DNA of 64,000 bases from Ramlibacter agri (GCF_012927085.1 NZ_JABBFX010000001.1:1922001-1986000), one strand, 5' to 3'; positions 53,225-59,988 are shown, numbered from the stretch's first letter. A program made the numbers and translations. The notes: generated from the letters alone by a model not told the origin.

Positions 53225-53671
53225 ATGCGTAGAACCGCATCATTGCTAGCGTTCGCCTTCTGCCTCATCGCGTCGTCGGCTCAGGCGGATGCAGATGTCC
53301 GGAACGTCAAGTTTGGGATACTGAAGCAAGTCTCGCCTGGTGAGTATCGGATGGATGTCGAAACCACCCGCATTCCTCTAAAGCTCAAGGAGACCGGTTT
53401 TCGATTCGGTGTTGAGTTCGAGAATCCGAACCGCGAGGCGATCGATTGGTTCGAGGTTGTTCATTTGCCCGCCCCGCTGAAGGAAGCTTCGGGAGATACG
53501 AGGAAGGTGGCGCCAGAGGCCATTCAGACCGACCTGTACCGCTCAAGTGACGCGCTGATAGTTGATCACTTCTGGTTCGACGACGGCGACCCGCTGGGAA
53601 AGCATCGCCTGGAGCTTTTTGTGAAGGGACAGAGGATCTACAGTGTCAACTTCGAGGTGGTACCGGAATGA
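53225..53671 (+). CDS. cassette 4 gene: exported protein, possibly DUF3859-like
   Basis: 148 residues from ATG 53225; an ATG at 53210 would overlap the attC3 core and adds five residues. A signal peptide (MRRTASLLAFAFCLIASSAQAD) exports it. The mature domain (TTRIPLKLKETGFRFGVEFENPN, DPLGKHRLELFVKGQRIYSVNFEVV) looks like a single beta-sandwich and resembles DUF3859 proteins from memory; this is tentative. Function unknown. Confidence 0.7.
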   Translation: MRRTASLLAFAFCLIASSAQADADVRNVKFGILKQVSPGEYRMDVETTRIPLKLKETGFRFGVEFENPNREAIDWFEVVHLPAPLKEASGDTRKVAPEAIQTDLYRSSDALIVDHFWFDDGDPLGKHRLELFVKGQRIYSVNFEVVPE

Positions 53672-53693
53672 CTAGCCCAATGGCGAGGGTGAC

Positions 53694-53783
53694 ATCTAAC
53701 TTGCCGGTCGAGACGGACGCCTTGCGGCGTCCGCGCGCTTCGCACGCTCCTATCGCAAGCCGCCGCTCACCTTCACGTTAGCC
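53694..53783 (+). repeat. attC4 (90 bases)
   Basis: ATCTAAC to GTTAGCC. Intermediate length with GGACGCCTTGCGGCGTCCGC as the inner hairpin. Confidence 0.85.
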
Positions 53784-53789
53784 CGCATC

Positions 53790-54245
53790 ATGCATAAGTT
53801 GGTGATCAAGCCCCTCTCTTCGCTGGAGGAACGAGATTTCCTGGAGCACGCTGTCTGGGGCTGCTACTACGAGCCGGACGATGTCGACACGCTCGTCGAG
53901 CTCGGCTTCGAGAGGTCTGCGGTTGTGGATGCGCTCGAACAGATAGGCTACTCGGATGAGTACGCATTCCCGCTGCCTCCTGAAGCGACGGACGCTCCGC
54001 TGAATTATGTTTATCGGAGCGTTCGAGCCACGACCCGTGGAGGCAACAGTCTCGTTGGCTACGTGACGGGACCGTGTATGGCGGTGTTCTTCCGTGCGAA
54101 GCTGTACTCGTTCAATCCCAACTTGCGGAATCTGTCCTTGGAAACTGCTCGGGAACTCGCTAGCGCCCTGGGGGAGAAAGCGGTGTTTCCAATGGACCTT
54201 GAAGTGATGGCAACATCGGCGCACCAGGAGGCGGACCTGTGGTAA
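53790..54245 (+). CDS. cassette 5 gene: unknown protein
   Basis: 151 residues from ATG 6 bases after attC4. Soluble and acidic, with DDVDTLVELGFERSAVVDALEQIGYSDEYAF in the first half and a C-terminal half rich in beta-type sequence (VGYVTGPCMAVFFRAKLYSF). No domain recognised. It stops 25 bases before attC5, unlike cassettes 1-3. Confidence 0.7.
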   Translation: MHKLVIKPLSSLEERDFLEHAVWGCYYEPDDVDTLVELGFERSAVVDALEQIGYSDEYAFPLPPEATDAPLNYVYRSVRATTRGGNSLVGYVTGPCMAVFFRAKLYSFNPNLRNLSLETARELASALGEKAVFPMDLEVMATSAHQEADLW

Positions 54246-54270
54246 CCGGTCGCTGCGCCGCTCCCATGCG

Positions 54271-54384
54271 GGCTAACATGTCGTTCGACGCGGACACGCA
54301 CCGGCAAGGCGCCGCAAGCCGTGTGCAGGAGAATACGTCTCGCGGCGCCTTGCCGGTGCGTGCCGGTCAACTCCGACGTTAGAC
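54271..54384 (+). repeat. attC5 (114 bases)
   Basis: GGCTAAC to GTTAGAC, long form, with ACGCACCGGCAAGGCGCCGC and complement as arms. Confidence 0.85.
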
Positions 54385-54399
54385 CGCACAAGGAGCGCT

Positions 54400-54858
54400 A
54401 TGTCTGTGCAATCACCGATTCAGGATCTCGAACGCTTCTGGAGCCAGACGCGTTTGCCGGTGGTTTTCCAGCGTCAGCGTCCGGCGCCACTTCTTGTTCG
54501 TCTCCCGTACGCTGCCGATAACAAGGTCTGGTTGCGCGACGGCCAGAGAAACAAGCCAAGCTGGGACAAGGCCCACGGTGCTTGGGAGGTGCCGCAAGCG
54601 TGGTTTGAGCGAACCATTCGCCTGTCGTTCAGCCGGTATCGTGCCTGCTATGTCATCCAACTCTATAGAGAGAAGGAGGTGTGCGCTTCAGCCTGCTGGA
54701 ACGCAACGGGCGCAGATTGCGAATGCTCGTGCATGGGTGCGAATCACGGCTCAGGCCAGCCCAGTGGGCGCTGGTATGAGGTCAGCGAAACGTTTGCCGT
54801 GATGTGGGGCGTACAACGCTACTCAGTCCGTTTGCTTAAGGTGCCCGGTGCGGTCTAA
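54400..54858 (+). CDS. cassette 6 gene: cysteine-rich conserved protein
   Basis: 152 residues. The C-terminal half has a distinctive pattern: Cys95-x3-Cys99-x7-Cys107-x-Cys109-x-Cys111 followed by MGANHG (CASACWNATGADCECSCMG). This suggests a zinc or Fe-S site. The first half (LLVRLPYAADNKVWLRDG, KPSWDKAHGAWEVPQAWFERTI) and the motif recall uncharacterised proteins seen in many bacterial genomes. The stop TAA is in attC6 and the product ends PGAV. Confidence 0.75.
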   Translation: MSVQSPIQDLERFWSQTRLPVVFQRQRPAPLLVRLPYAADNKVWLRDGQRNKPSWDKAHGAWEVPQAWFERTIRLSFSRYRACYVIQLYREKEVCASACWNATGADCECSCMGANHGSGQPSGRWYEVSETFAVMWGVQRYSVRLLKVPGAV

Positions 54859-54966
54859 CAGGTCGGTCGACTCGGACACGTTGCGGCAAGGGGCCGCACG
54901 GCGCCGTTGGAAATCGTGCACCGTGCGGCCCCTTACCGCAACGTGCCGGTCACCTTTACGTTAGAC
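54853..54966 (+). repeat. attC6 (114 bases)
   Basis: GTCTAAC to GTTAGAC. Long form; arms GTTGCGGCAAGGGGCCGCACG and complement. Confidence 0.87.
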
Positions 54967-54967
54967 G

Positions 54968-55375
54968 ATGCGAACATCCATCTCGCTCAACGACACGATC
55001 GCGGAACCCGAAGTGATCGCGATCTACAAGGCCAATGGGTGGTCCTCCGCTGAAAAGCCGAAACAGCTCCTGTGCGCGCTGAGAGACTCGCACACCCTGG
55101 TGACTGCGCGGATGGAAGGACGTCTTGTCGGCTTGGGGAACGCTATCTCCGACGGGCACCTGGTGGTCTACTTTCCGCATCTACTGGTTCATCCTGAATT
55201 CCACCGCCGCGGCATCGGCCGCGTGCTAATGGCGGCTCTGCTGGAGCGCTATCGTGGCTTCCACCAGCTTATGCTCACATCCGACGGCGACGCGACCGCG
55301 TTCTACGAAGCCGTGGGATTTGAGCGTGCAGGCAAGACTGTGCCAATGTGGATCTATGCAGGAGATGACCATTGA
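54968..55375 (+). CDS. cassette 7 gene: GNAT N-acetyltransferase
   Basis: 135 residues. The acetyl-CoA loop FHRRGIGRVLMAALLERY (R/Q-x-x-G-x-G/A pattern) and the end DGDATAFYEAVGFERAGKTVPMWIY are standard GNAT features. Length is that of a single GNAT domain. It transfers an acetyl group to a small molecule or protein; the acceptor is unknown. Starts 1 base after the attC6 core. GNAT genes are frequent integron cassettes; it does not look like an aminoglycoside acetyltransferase. Confidence 0.85.
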   Translation: MRTSISLNDTIAEPEVIAIYKANGWSSAEKPKQLLCALRDSHTLVTARMEGRLVGLGNAISDGHLVVYFPHLLVHPEFHRRGIGRVLMAALLERYRGFHQLMLTSDGDATAFYEAVGFERAGKTVPMWIYAGDDH

Positions 55376-55388
55376 AGATCGGAGCATC

Positions 55389-55488
55389 GCCTAACTTGTC
55401 GGTCGACGCGGACGCCCAACTACGTATGCTCCCTGCGGTCGCGCCTGTCGGTCGCGCCTGTCGGTCGCCGGTCACCTTTACGTTATCC
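55389..55488 (+). repeat. attC7 (100 bases) with an internal tandem duplication
   Basis: GCCTAAC to GTTATCC. The 13-base unit GGTCGCGCCTGTC occurs twice in a row (55437-55462) followed by GGTCGCCGG, so its right half is expanded and less symmetric than in the other sites. Confidence 0.75.
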
Positions 55489-55504
55489 CTCAGCGGGCGG
55501 GCAA

Positions 55505-55533
55505 GTTTGCGGCTTGCGCGGCGCGGAGTAGAC
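55505..55533 (+). promoter_or_regulatory. possible promoter of the cassette 8 toxin-antitoxin genes
   Basis: A TTGCGG-like -35 box and TAGACT -10 box spaced about 16 bases lie inside the cassette, 25-50 bases before the antitoxin start. The cassette is one of few with room for its own promoter. Confidence 0.4.
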
Positions 55534-55557
55534 TAGTCACATCTCCCAGGAGCAGCC

Positions 55558-55785
55558 ATGTCCAGCCTCATCGACGAGCTCTCACGCAAAGCGCGCGCTC
55601 TGCCGCCCGAAGAGAGGATTCGGCTGGCTGAAGAACTTCTCTCCTCAGTGCAGGATTCCGATGAGGAAATCGAGGCGGCCTGGGAGGAAGAGATCAAGCG
55701 CCGTCTCGAAGAGGTCGAGAGCGGCACCGCCAAGCTCATTCCGGCTGAAGAAGTTTTCGCCGAGATCCGTCGCCTCCTGAAGTGA
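55558..55785 (+). CDS. cassette 8 antitoxin (addiction-module component family)
   Basis: 75 residues, acidic and helical: MSSLIDELSRKARALPPEERIRLAEELLSS then DEEIEAAWEEEIKRRLEEVESG, the usual plan of TIGR02574-type addiction-module antitoxins. Neutralises the downstream toxin. Its TGA overlaps the toxin GTG. Confidence 0.87.
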   Translation: MSSLIDELSRKARALPPEERIRLAEELLSSVQDSDEEIEAAWEEEIKRRLEEVESGTAKLIPAEEVFAEIRRLLK

Positions 55786-56084
55786 CCCCAGTCCGCTTTC
55801 ACGACGCTGCGCGGAGTGAACTGGCGGAAGAGGTCCTGTACTACGCCGAAATTGACCGCCGTCTGGGCGAACGCCTGTTCGAGTCAGTTCAGCGCGCCGT
55901 TGCTCTTGCGGCGGAATTCCCTGATATGGGCTCGCCGTACCTGTTCAAGACTAGGCGCGTCTTTCCAAAGCGCTTCCCGTTCTCCGTGGTGTATGTCCAT
56001 CGCCGCAACGAGATCGTTGTTCTAGCTGTCGCTCCCTTCCGACGGAAGCCGGGCTATTGGAGGTCGCGCAGGCATGAGGGATAA
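55782..56084 (+). CDS. cassette 8 toxin (RelE/ParE family)
   Basis: 100 residues. VRFHDAARSELAEEVLYYAEIDRRLGERLFESV is the ParE-like opening and FPYSVVYVH-type sequence (FPFSVVYVHRRNEIVVLAVAPFRRKPGYW) is the family's C-terminal core with its conserved Arg-Arg-x-Pro-Tyr/Trp. It poisons gyrase or cleaves mRNA; which cannot be told. GTG start. The stop TAA lies in the attC8 core. Helps stabilise the array. Confidence 0.87.
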   Translation: MTPVRFHDAARSELAEEVLYYAEIDRRLGERLFESVQRAVALAAEFPDMGSPYLFKTRRVFPKRFPFSVVYVHRRNEIVVLAVAPFRRKPGYWRSRRHEG

Positions 56085-56159
56085 CATGGCAGTCGACGCG
56101 GACGTCCTATCGGCCGGCTTTCGCCGGCCTACTGTCCGCCGGTCACTTCTACGTTATAG
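56079..56159 (+). repeat. attC8 (81 bases)
   Basis: GGATAAC to GTTATAG. Short form; CGGCCGGC and GCCGGCC form the tip. Both cores deviate slightly. Confidence 0.82.
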
Positions 56160-56591
56160 CGCGGGCTGAGCGTAGGTGCCGCGCCTCTGCTTCGCTCCAC
56201 GATTTCGTCGGAAGCAGGCGTCTTCGCTTTTGTTCCCCCTCGCTCGTTCTGCTTCGGCCTCTTGGAGGCATCACCCAAGCGTGTGCCCCGCCGCCAGTCT
56301 CTCTCCTGGCATCGCGGCCGCGCGGCGGACATGCACCGTGCCGCTCAGCGGCGTTACTCGTGGTGCGTCACTTTGCTGGGGGCTGGTCCAGCCGTTCGGG
56401 CGAGGTGGTGATGCCGCCGGGTCAGCTTCGGCTAGCAACGCGCCTCTGGCTCGCACCGTGGCAGTCGTGCAACTTCGCGTTCGTCCGATCGAACGATCCG
56501 GAGGCGTATCGGTGGTCCGCCAGGTTGGCGCGCCGTGGTGGTTGCGCTAATCTGCACCCATGCTCGTCAAAGCGCTCTCGGCTTCATCGCC
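56160..56591. other. cassette 9 body: no convincing protein
   Basis: 432 bases between attC8 and attC9. The best plus-strand frame (56176-56550, GTG start, 124 residues) is Arg/Ala/Ser-rich without strand or helix periodicity and I do not trust it; minus-strand frames are shorter. It may be a regulatory or RNA-coding cassette, or a decayed gene. Confidence 0.5.
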
Positions 56592-56672
56592 CTATAACAT
56601 GGCAGTGCACACGGACGTCGCTGCGGCGGGCTGTCGCCCGCCTAGGCGCCGCCGGTGACTTCTACGTTGGAT
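56592..56672 (+). repeat. attC9 (81 bases)
   Basis: CTATAAC to GTTGGAT. Short form; inner arms GCGGCGGGC and GCCCGCC. Confidence 0.83.
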
Positions 56673-57025
56673 TGCAGGCAGGTGAGGTCCGGGCAGGGTT
56701 ACGTCACGCGCCACCAGGTCAGCTACCGAGGTTCGCTGTTGGTCTTCGAGCGACTGCCTCGCCAATGCGCCCGGGCGCGGACGCCGCCCGCTCCAAAGCT
56801 TGGGTGGCGGTCAAAGCTCTACTTCACCGTGCTTGCATCGCGTCCCGCCGCCGGATACCTGCAGTACCCGGACGTCGGTGCAACGCAGTGCCGCGCGCCT
56901 GCTGCCTCGGCTGCGTGTGCAGCTTCAAGTGAGAGCCGGGTTTGCGCCGGCCGCCGGGCCGGGGGATCGTGCCGCTCGACGGCTGGGCGCGTCATACTGA
57001 GAGCCATGGTCAACCCGCGCCAGCA
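56673..57025. other. cassette 10 body: no convincing protein
   Basis: 353 bases. A plus-strand frame from a GTG at 56683 reads through the following attC and gives Arg/Ala/Cys-rich sequence. That run-through and composition argue against a real gene. No hairpin or promoter stands out. Confidence 0.5.
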
Positions 57026-57106
57026 ATCCAACATGGCAGTCGACACGGACGCCCCGGCGGCGGGCATTCGCCCGCCTATGGTCCGCCGGTTACCTCTACG
57101 TTAAGT
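57026..57106 (+). repeat. attC10 (81 bases)
   Basis: ATCCAAC to GTTAAGT, both matching the consensus. Short form, close in sequence to attC2 and attC3. Confidence 0.87.
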
Positions 57107-57124
57107 CTCACCGACCAGCCGACC

Positions 57125-57152
57125 TTGACGCGCCAGTTGTTGTAGCTACAAT
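57125..57152 (+). promoter_or_regulatory. brnTA promoter with palindromic operator
   Basis: TTGACG (57125-57130), 16-base spacer, TACAAT (57147-57152). The perfect palindrome TTGTAGCTACAA (57140-57151) covers the -10 box, as expected for repression by the BrnT-BrnA complex. The -10 ends 5 bases before the brnT ATG. Confidence 0.7.
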
Positions 57153-57157
57153 AACCT

Positions 57158-57433
57158 ATGCGCGTGACCTACGATCCCGAGAAGCGCGAACGCACGCTCG
57201 AAGATCGCGGCCTGGATTTCGAAGACGCTGAGATCGTCTTCGCCGGCGTGACGCTTGAGGTGGAGGACACCCGCAAGGACTATGGTGAAGTGCGAATCAT
57301 CTGCTACGGCCTTCTTGCAGGTCGCATGGTAGTGGTCGGCTACACACCGCGTGGCGCGGATCGTCACGTCTTCAGCATGAGGAAAGCGAATGCCCGCGAG
57401 CAAGCCCGCATCGCGCCACTCCTTGAAATCTGA
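57158..57433 (+). CDS. brnT: cassette 11 toxin BrnT
   Basis: 91 residues. The BrnT plan is clear: MRVTYDPEKRERTLEDRGLDFEDAEIVFAG at the start, DYGEVRIICYGLLAGRMVVVGYTPRG in the middle, and HVFSMRKANAREQARI at the end, where the His and Arg residues of the RelE-like ribonuclease lie. It cleaves RNA and halts growth. The mRNA start predicted from the promoter falls at or next to the ATG, so translation may be leaderless. Overlaps brnA by 44 bases. Confidence 0.9.
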   Translation: MRVTYDPEKRERTLEDRGLDFEDAEIVFAGVTLEVEDTRKDYGEVRIICYGLLAGRMVVVGYTPRGADRHVFSMRKANAREQARIAPLLEI

Positions 57434-57665
57434 TCTGGCGCGCGTAGACGCGCATCGGATCAAAAAGGGCGAGTACGAGGAACTTCCCGAACTCACCGAG
57501 GAAATGCTGGCGCGCGCCAAGATCAGCAAGGGAGGGCGGCCGCCCTCAGAGAATCCACGCAAGCAGCTCACGCTGCGGCTCCCCGCCGATGTGATCGAGC
57601 GCTGGAAAGCCACCGGTCCGGGTTGGCAGACGCGAATGGCCGACCGTCTGAGCAAGGTGCGGTGA
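57390..57665 (+). CDS. brnA: cassette 11 antitoxin BrnA
   Basis: 91 residues. A flexible toxin-binding N-terminal half (HRIKKGEYEELPELTEEMLARAKISKGGRPP) is followed by a ribbon-helix-helix DNA-binding end (KQLTLRLPADVIERWKATGPGWQTRMADRL). Binds BrnT and, with it, the promoter palindrome. Ends 1 base before the truncated attC. Confidence 0.9.
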   Translation: MPASKPASRHSLKSDLARVDAHRIKKGEYEELPELTEEMLARAKISKGGRPPSENPRKQLTLRLPADVIERWKATGPGWQTRMADRLSKVR

Positions 57666-57666
57666 G

Positions 57667-57694
57667 ACTTAACAAGTCGGTCGACTCGGACACG
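57667..57694 (+). repeat. attC11, left end only
   Basis: ACTTAAC then GTCGGTCGACTCGGACACG, matching the left end of attC6 base for base after the core, and then broken at about 57694 where IS-like sequence begins. The rest of the site is missing. Confidence 0.8.
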
Positions 57695-58001
57695 GAGATT
57701 GCCTCGTTTTCGTTGACACTCTTACCTAACGGAGAGAGTGCTCATGGCAAAGAGAATCGGACCAGCTAAAGTCAAGCAGTACAGCCTGGAGTTCAAGTTC
57801 AAGGCGGTTCAACTGAGTGACAAGCCTGGGGTGCTGATGAAGGATGTAGCGGAGTCGCTGTGCATTCATCCCTTCATGCTCTCCAAGTGGCGCAAGGCGG
57901 TTCCGGGACCGGATACCGACATCTGGGAGTGGGCGCTGCTTGTTCTCGGTGCCGGGGCGTTCGGACTGGGAACGTACCTCAAATCCAGAGCGAACAAGTG
58001 A
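57695..58001 (+). pseudogene. truncated IS3-family orfA fused to a foreign tail
   Basis: From ATG 57744 the first 50 codons (KVKQYSLEFKFKAVQLSD, ESLCIHPFMLSKWRKA) are the helix-turn-helix start of an IS3-family OrfA. The frame then switches to unrelated hydrophobic sequence (IWEWALLVLGAGAFGLGTYL) and stops at 58001. Sequence from about 57695 (TGCCTCGTTTTCG) is probably the left IS end. OrfB and a right end are absent, so it is a dead remnant that closed off the integron. Confidence 0.75.
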
Positions 58002-58066
58002 TTTGATCCACAAGGAGTAGCGCAAACCATGCATCGAGCACCGATCAACTCGCGAGGCCCGCAGTC

Positions 58067-58441
58067 ATGAACGTCTTCGCTTACGTGGCAGCAGTTTGCG
58101 CACTCGGTGTGGTCGCCGGGTGGGCGCTGGGCCATCTGACCTATCGTTCGAGCCGCGGCGAGGCGCTTGCCCTCTATCTCGGCGGCTCCTTGGCGCTGGG
58201 CTGGTGGCTGTCCTTTTCCTTCCTGGAGCTTGTCGGGTCGGCGTGCACCTGGATGGGAAAGCGCGGGAGTGGTTGCATAGCGACTGACGACCAGACCGTC
58301 TGGTATCTGGCACTTCCGCTCATCGCCTGCCCGGCCTATGCGTGTGCCATGTTCGCTGCCCGGTTCCAACGGAACGAGAAGGCACGCAACGCCAAGGACG
58401 TCGCCAGCTTCGCGCTGACCCGGCCATCGAACCGCGAATGA
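58067..58441 (+). CDS. small membrane protein
   Basis: 124 residues with three hydrophobic helices (about 4-24, 35-58, 80-105). No family recognised. A 13-codon open frame (58029-58070) preceded by AAGGAG overlaps its ATG and may couple translation. Its TGA overlaps the next ATG. First gene of a three-gene group after the integron. Confidence 0.65.
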   Translation: MNVFAYVAAVCALGVVAGWALGHLTYRSSRGEALALYLGGSLALGWWLSFSFLELVGSACTWMGKRGSGCIATDDQTVWYLALPLIACPAYACAMFAARFQRNEKARNAKDVASFALTRPSNRE

Positions 58442-58986
58442 TCGAACTGGACACAGCGCGCCTCCGGCTGCGCCAGTGGCGCGAGCCGGACCGCGCACCC
58501 TTCGCCGCCATGAACGCCGACCCGGCCGTCATGGAGTTCTTCCCGGCCCTGCAGTCCCGCGCGGCGAGTGATGCCAGCATCGACGCCTGGCAGGCGCAGT
58601 TTCAGGAACGCGGCTGGAGCAATTGGGCCGTGGAACTTCGCTCGACGGGGTCGTTCATCGGGTTTGTCGGTCTCTCGATCCCGCGGCGGCTGTTGCCTTT
58701 CTCGCCCTGCGTGGAAGTGGGGTGGCGCCTGGCGCGTGAGCACTGGGGGCAGGGCTTCGCCACGGAAGGGGCCCGTGCGGCCTTGCGCGTCGGGTTCGAG
58801 CAGATCGGGCTGGACGACATTGTCTCCTTCACTTCCGTGCTGAATGTTCGTTCCCGGGCGGTCATGGAGCGCATCGGCATGCACGACACACACCAGGATT
58901 TCGAACATCCGGGCATACCGGAGGGAAGCCCGTTGCGCAGGCACTGCCTGTACCGCATCTTTCGCGGACAGTGGGAGACATCGTGA
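58438..58986 (+). CDS. GNAT N-acetyltransferase (RimJ/RimL type)
   Basis: 182 residues. IELDTARLRLRQWREPDRAPFAAMNADPAVMEFFP is the Acetyltransf_3/RimJ-like opening; LAREHWGQGFATEGARAAL holds the acetyl-CoA loop, and FTSVLNVRSRAVMERIGM is the usual C-terminal strand-helix. Acts on an amino group of a protein or small molecule. ATGA and GTGA overlaps tie it to its neighbours. Confidence 0.9.
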   Translation: MIELDTARLRLRQWREPDRAPFAAMNADPAVMEFFPALQSRAASDASIDAWQAQFQERGWSNWAVELRSTGSFIGFVGLSIPRRLLPFSPCVEVGWRLAREHWGQGFATEGARAALRVGFEQIGLDDIVSFTSVLNVRSRAVMERIGMHDTHQDFEHPGIPEGSPLRRHCLYRIFRGQWETS

Positions 58987-59429
58987 CCGTCAAACGCATG
59001 GACAACGTCGGCATCGTGGTGGAAGACCTCGATGCCGCCATCGAGTTCTTCACCGAACTGGGCCTGCAGCTCGAAGGGCGCGCTCCCATCGAAGGTGATT
59101 GGGCGGGCGGCGTCACCGGCTTGCCGAACATGCGGGTCGAGATCGCCATGATGCGCACGCCGGACGGGCACGGCCGGATCGAGCTTTCGCGGTTTCTCGC
59201 GCCTGCCGTCGTCGCCGATCACCGCGATGCGCCGGTGAACGCGCTCGGGTACCTGCGCGTCATGTTTGCCGTGGACGACATCGACGAGACGCTGGCGCGC
59301 ATCGGCAAACTCGGCGCAAAGCTCGTGGGCGAAGTCGTTCAGTACCAGGACGTCTATCGGCTCTGTTACGTGCGGGGCCCGGAAGGCATCCTGGTCGGGC
59401 TCGCGCAGGAGCTCGTGCGGCAGCGATGA
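58983..59429 (+). CDS. VOC (glyoxalase/dioxygenase fold) family protein
   Basis: 148 residues from GTG. Two beta-alpha-beta-beta-beta modules: VKRMDNVGIVVEDLDAAIEFFTELGLQLEG and LGYLRVMFAVDDIDETLARIGKLGAKLVGE, with YVRGPEGILVGLAQEL at the end. Metal ligands by pattern are His/Glu but the first is replaced by Asn, so activity is uncertain. Co-translated with the GNAT gene. Confidence 0.87.
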   Translation: MTVKRMDNVGIVVEDLDAAIEFFTELGLQLEGRAPIEGDWAGGVTGLPNMRVEIAMMRTPDGHGRIELSRFLAPAVVADHRDAPVNALGYLRVMFAVDDIDETLARIGKLGAKLVGEVVQYQDVYRLCYVRGPEGILVGLAQELVRQR

Positions 59430-59772
59430 AGATGTCCGCTTTTGGGAGCCGTCGCGCGGCGCCGGGATCACTTTCGGGCGAGCCGTGTCACTGCCTACGG
59501 TGCCTGCGGCCTGTGTCTGATTGATACCTGGGCCGCCGTTCGTAAATGCCGGAGCCAAAGACGTCACGTCCGCGACATCCATCTGTCTGGAATCCGTCAA
59601 TTTGCTGACATTCCTGGTGGTTTCGCGCGACGCGCAACCCGGATCGACCCTTACGGGGTTTGACTAGATGAGCTGGTCCCCTTAATCTCGAGAAAACTAG
59701 ACGGGGCGCGGGCCGATGCTGTCTGGCAACGCGCGAAAAGAGAGAGTTTTCAGAGGATAGAAGGGGCAAAGC
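59430..59772. other. 343-base stretch without a convincing gene
   Basis: Contains several short frames on both strands, none with a ribosome site or domain. An AAAAGAGAGAG stretch and a GAAGGGG ribosome site occur at the right end, the latter serving the next gene. Possibly decayed sequence. Confidence 0.5.
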
Positions 59773-59988
59773 GTGACAGCTTGGCTTTTGATGCTTGGAG
59801 CAGTTGTTGGCGTGATGCCGTTCGTTTCGCTGCGGGACCTGTTTTCCGGAACGGAGATCCTGGTCGCGATGGCGCCGGCACTCATCATTTTTGCGGTGTG
59901 CGCACTGCTCCTGAAAGGGAAGGCGCACGAGGGCAACGGCGCGCAGCCTTCTGCGCAGGACGCCGCGGACACCGACCTGGCTCTCTGA
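59773..59988 (+). CDS. small membrane protein
   Basis: 71 residues from GTG with GAAGGGG at 6 bases. Two hydrophobic helices (about 3-20 and 27-47) and a polar tail (AHEGNGAQPSAQDAADTDLAL). No family recognised. Confidence 0.55.
   Translation: MTAWLLMLGAVVGVMPFVSLRDLFSGTEILVAMAPALIIFAVCALLLKGKAHEGNGAQPSAQDAADTDLAL

Larger units (their letters stand above)
49897..57694. mobile_element. chromosomal integron: intI, attI region and eleven-cassette array
   Basis: Integrase gene on the minus strand, a gap with a GTTAGAC crossover site, then eleven cassettes on the plus strand separated by related attC sites of 81-114 bases. The array ends in an attC cut at about 57694 by an IS3-type remnant. The attC sites are similar to each other, the mark of a sedentary chromosomal integron rather than a mobile class 1 platform; no sul1, qac or transposon ends are seen. 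Confidence 0.9.

Noticed and set aside
56655..57104. A cassette 10 gene of 149 codons
   Set aside because: It would start inside attC9 and read through attC10, with low-complexity Arg/Ala/Cys content.
49897..57694. A class 1 or other mobile clinical integron
   Set aside because: No sul1, qacE or transposon ends, the integrase is of the environmental type, and attC sites are alike, which fits a chromosomal array.
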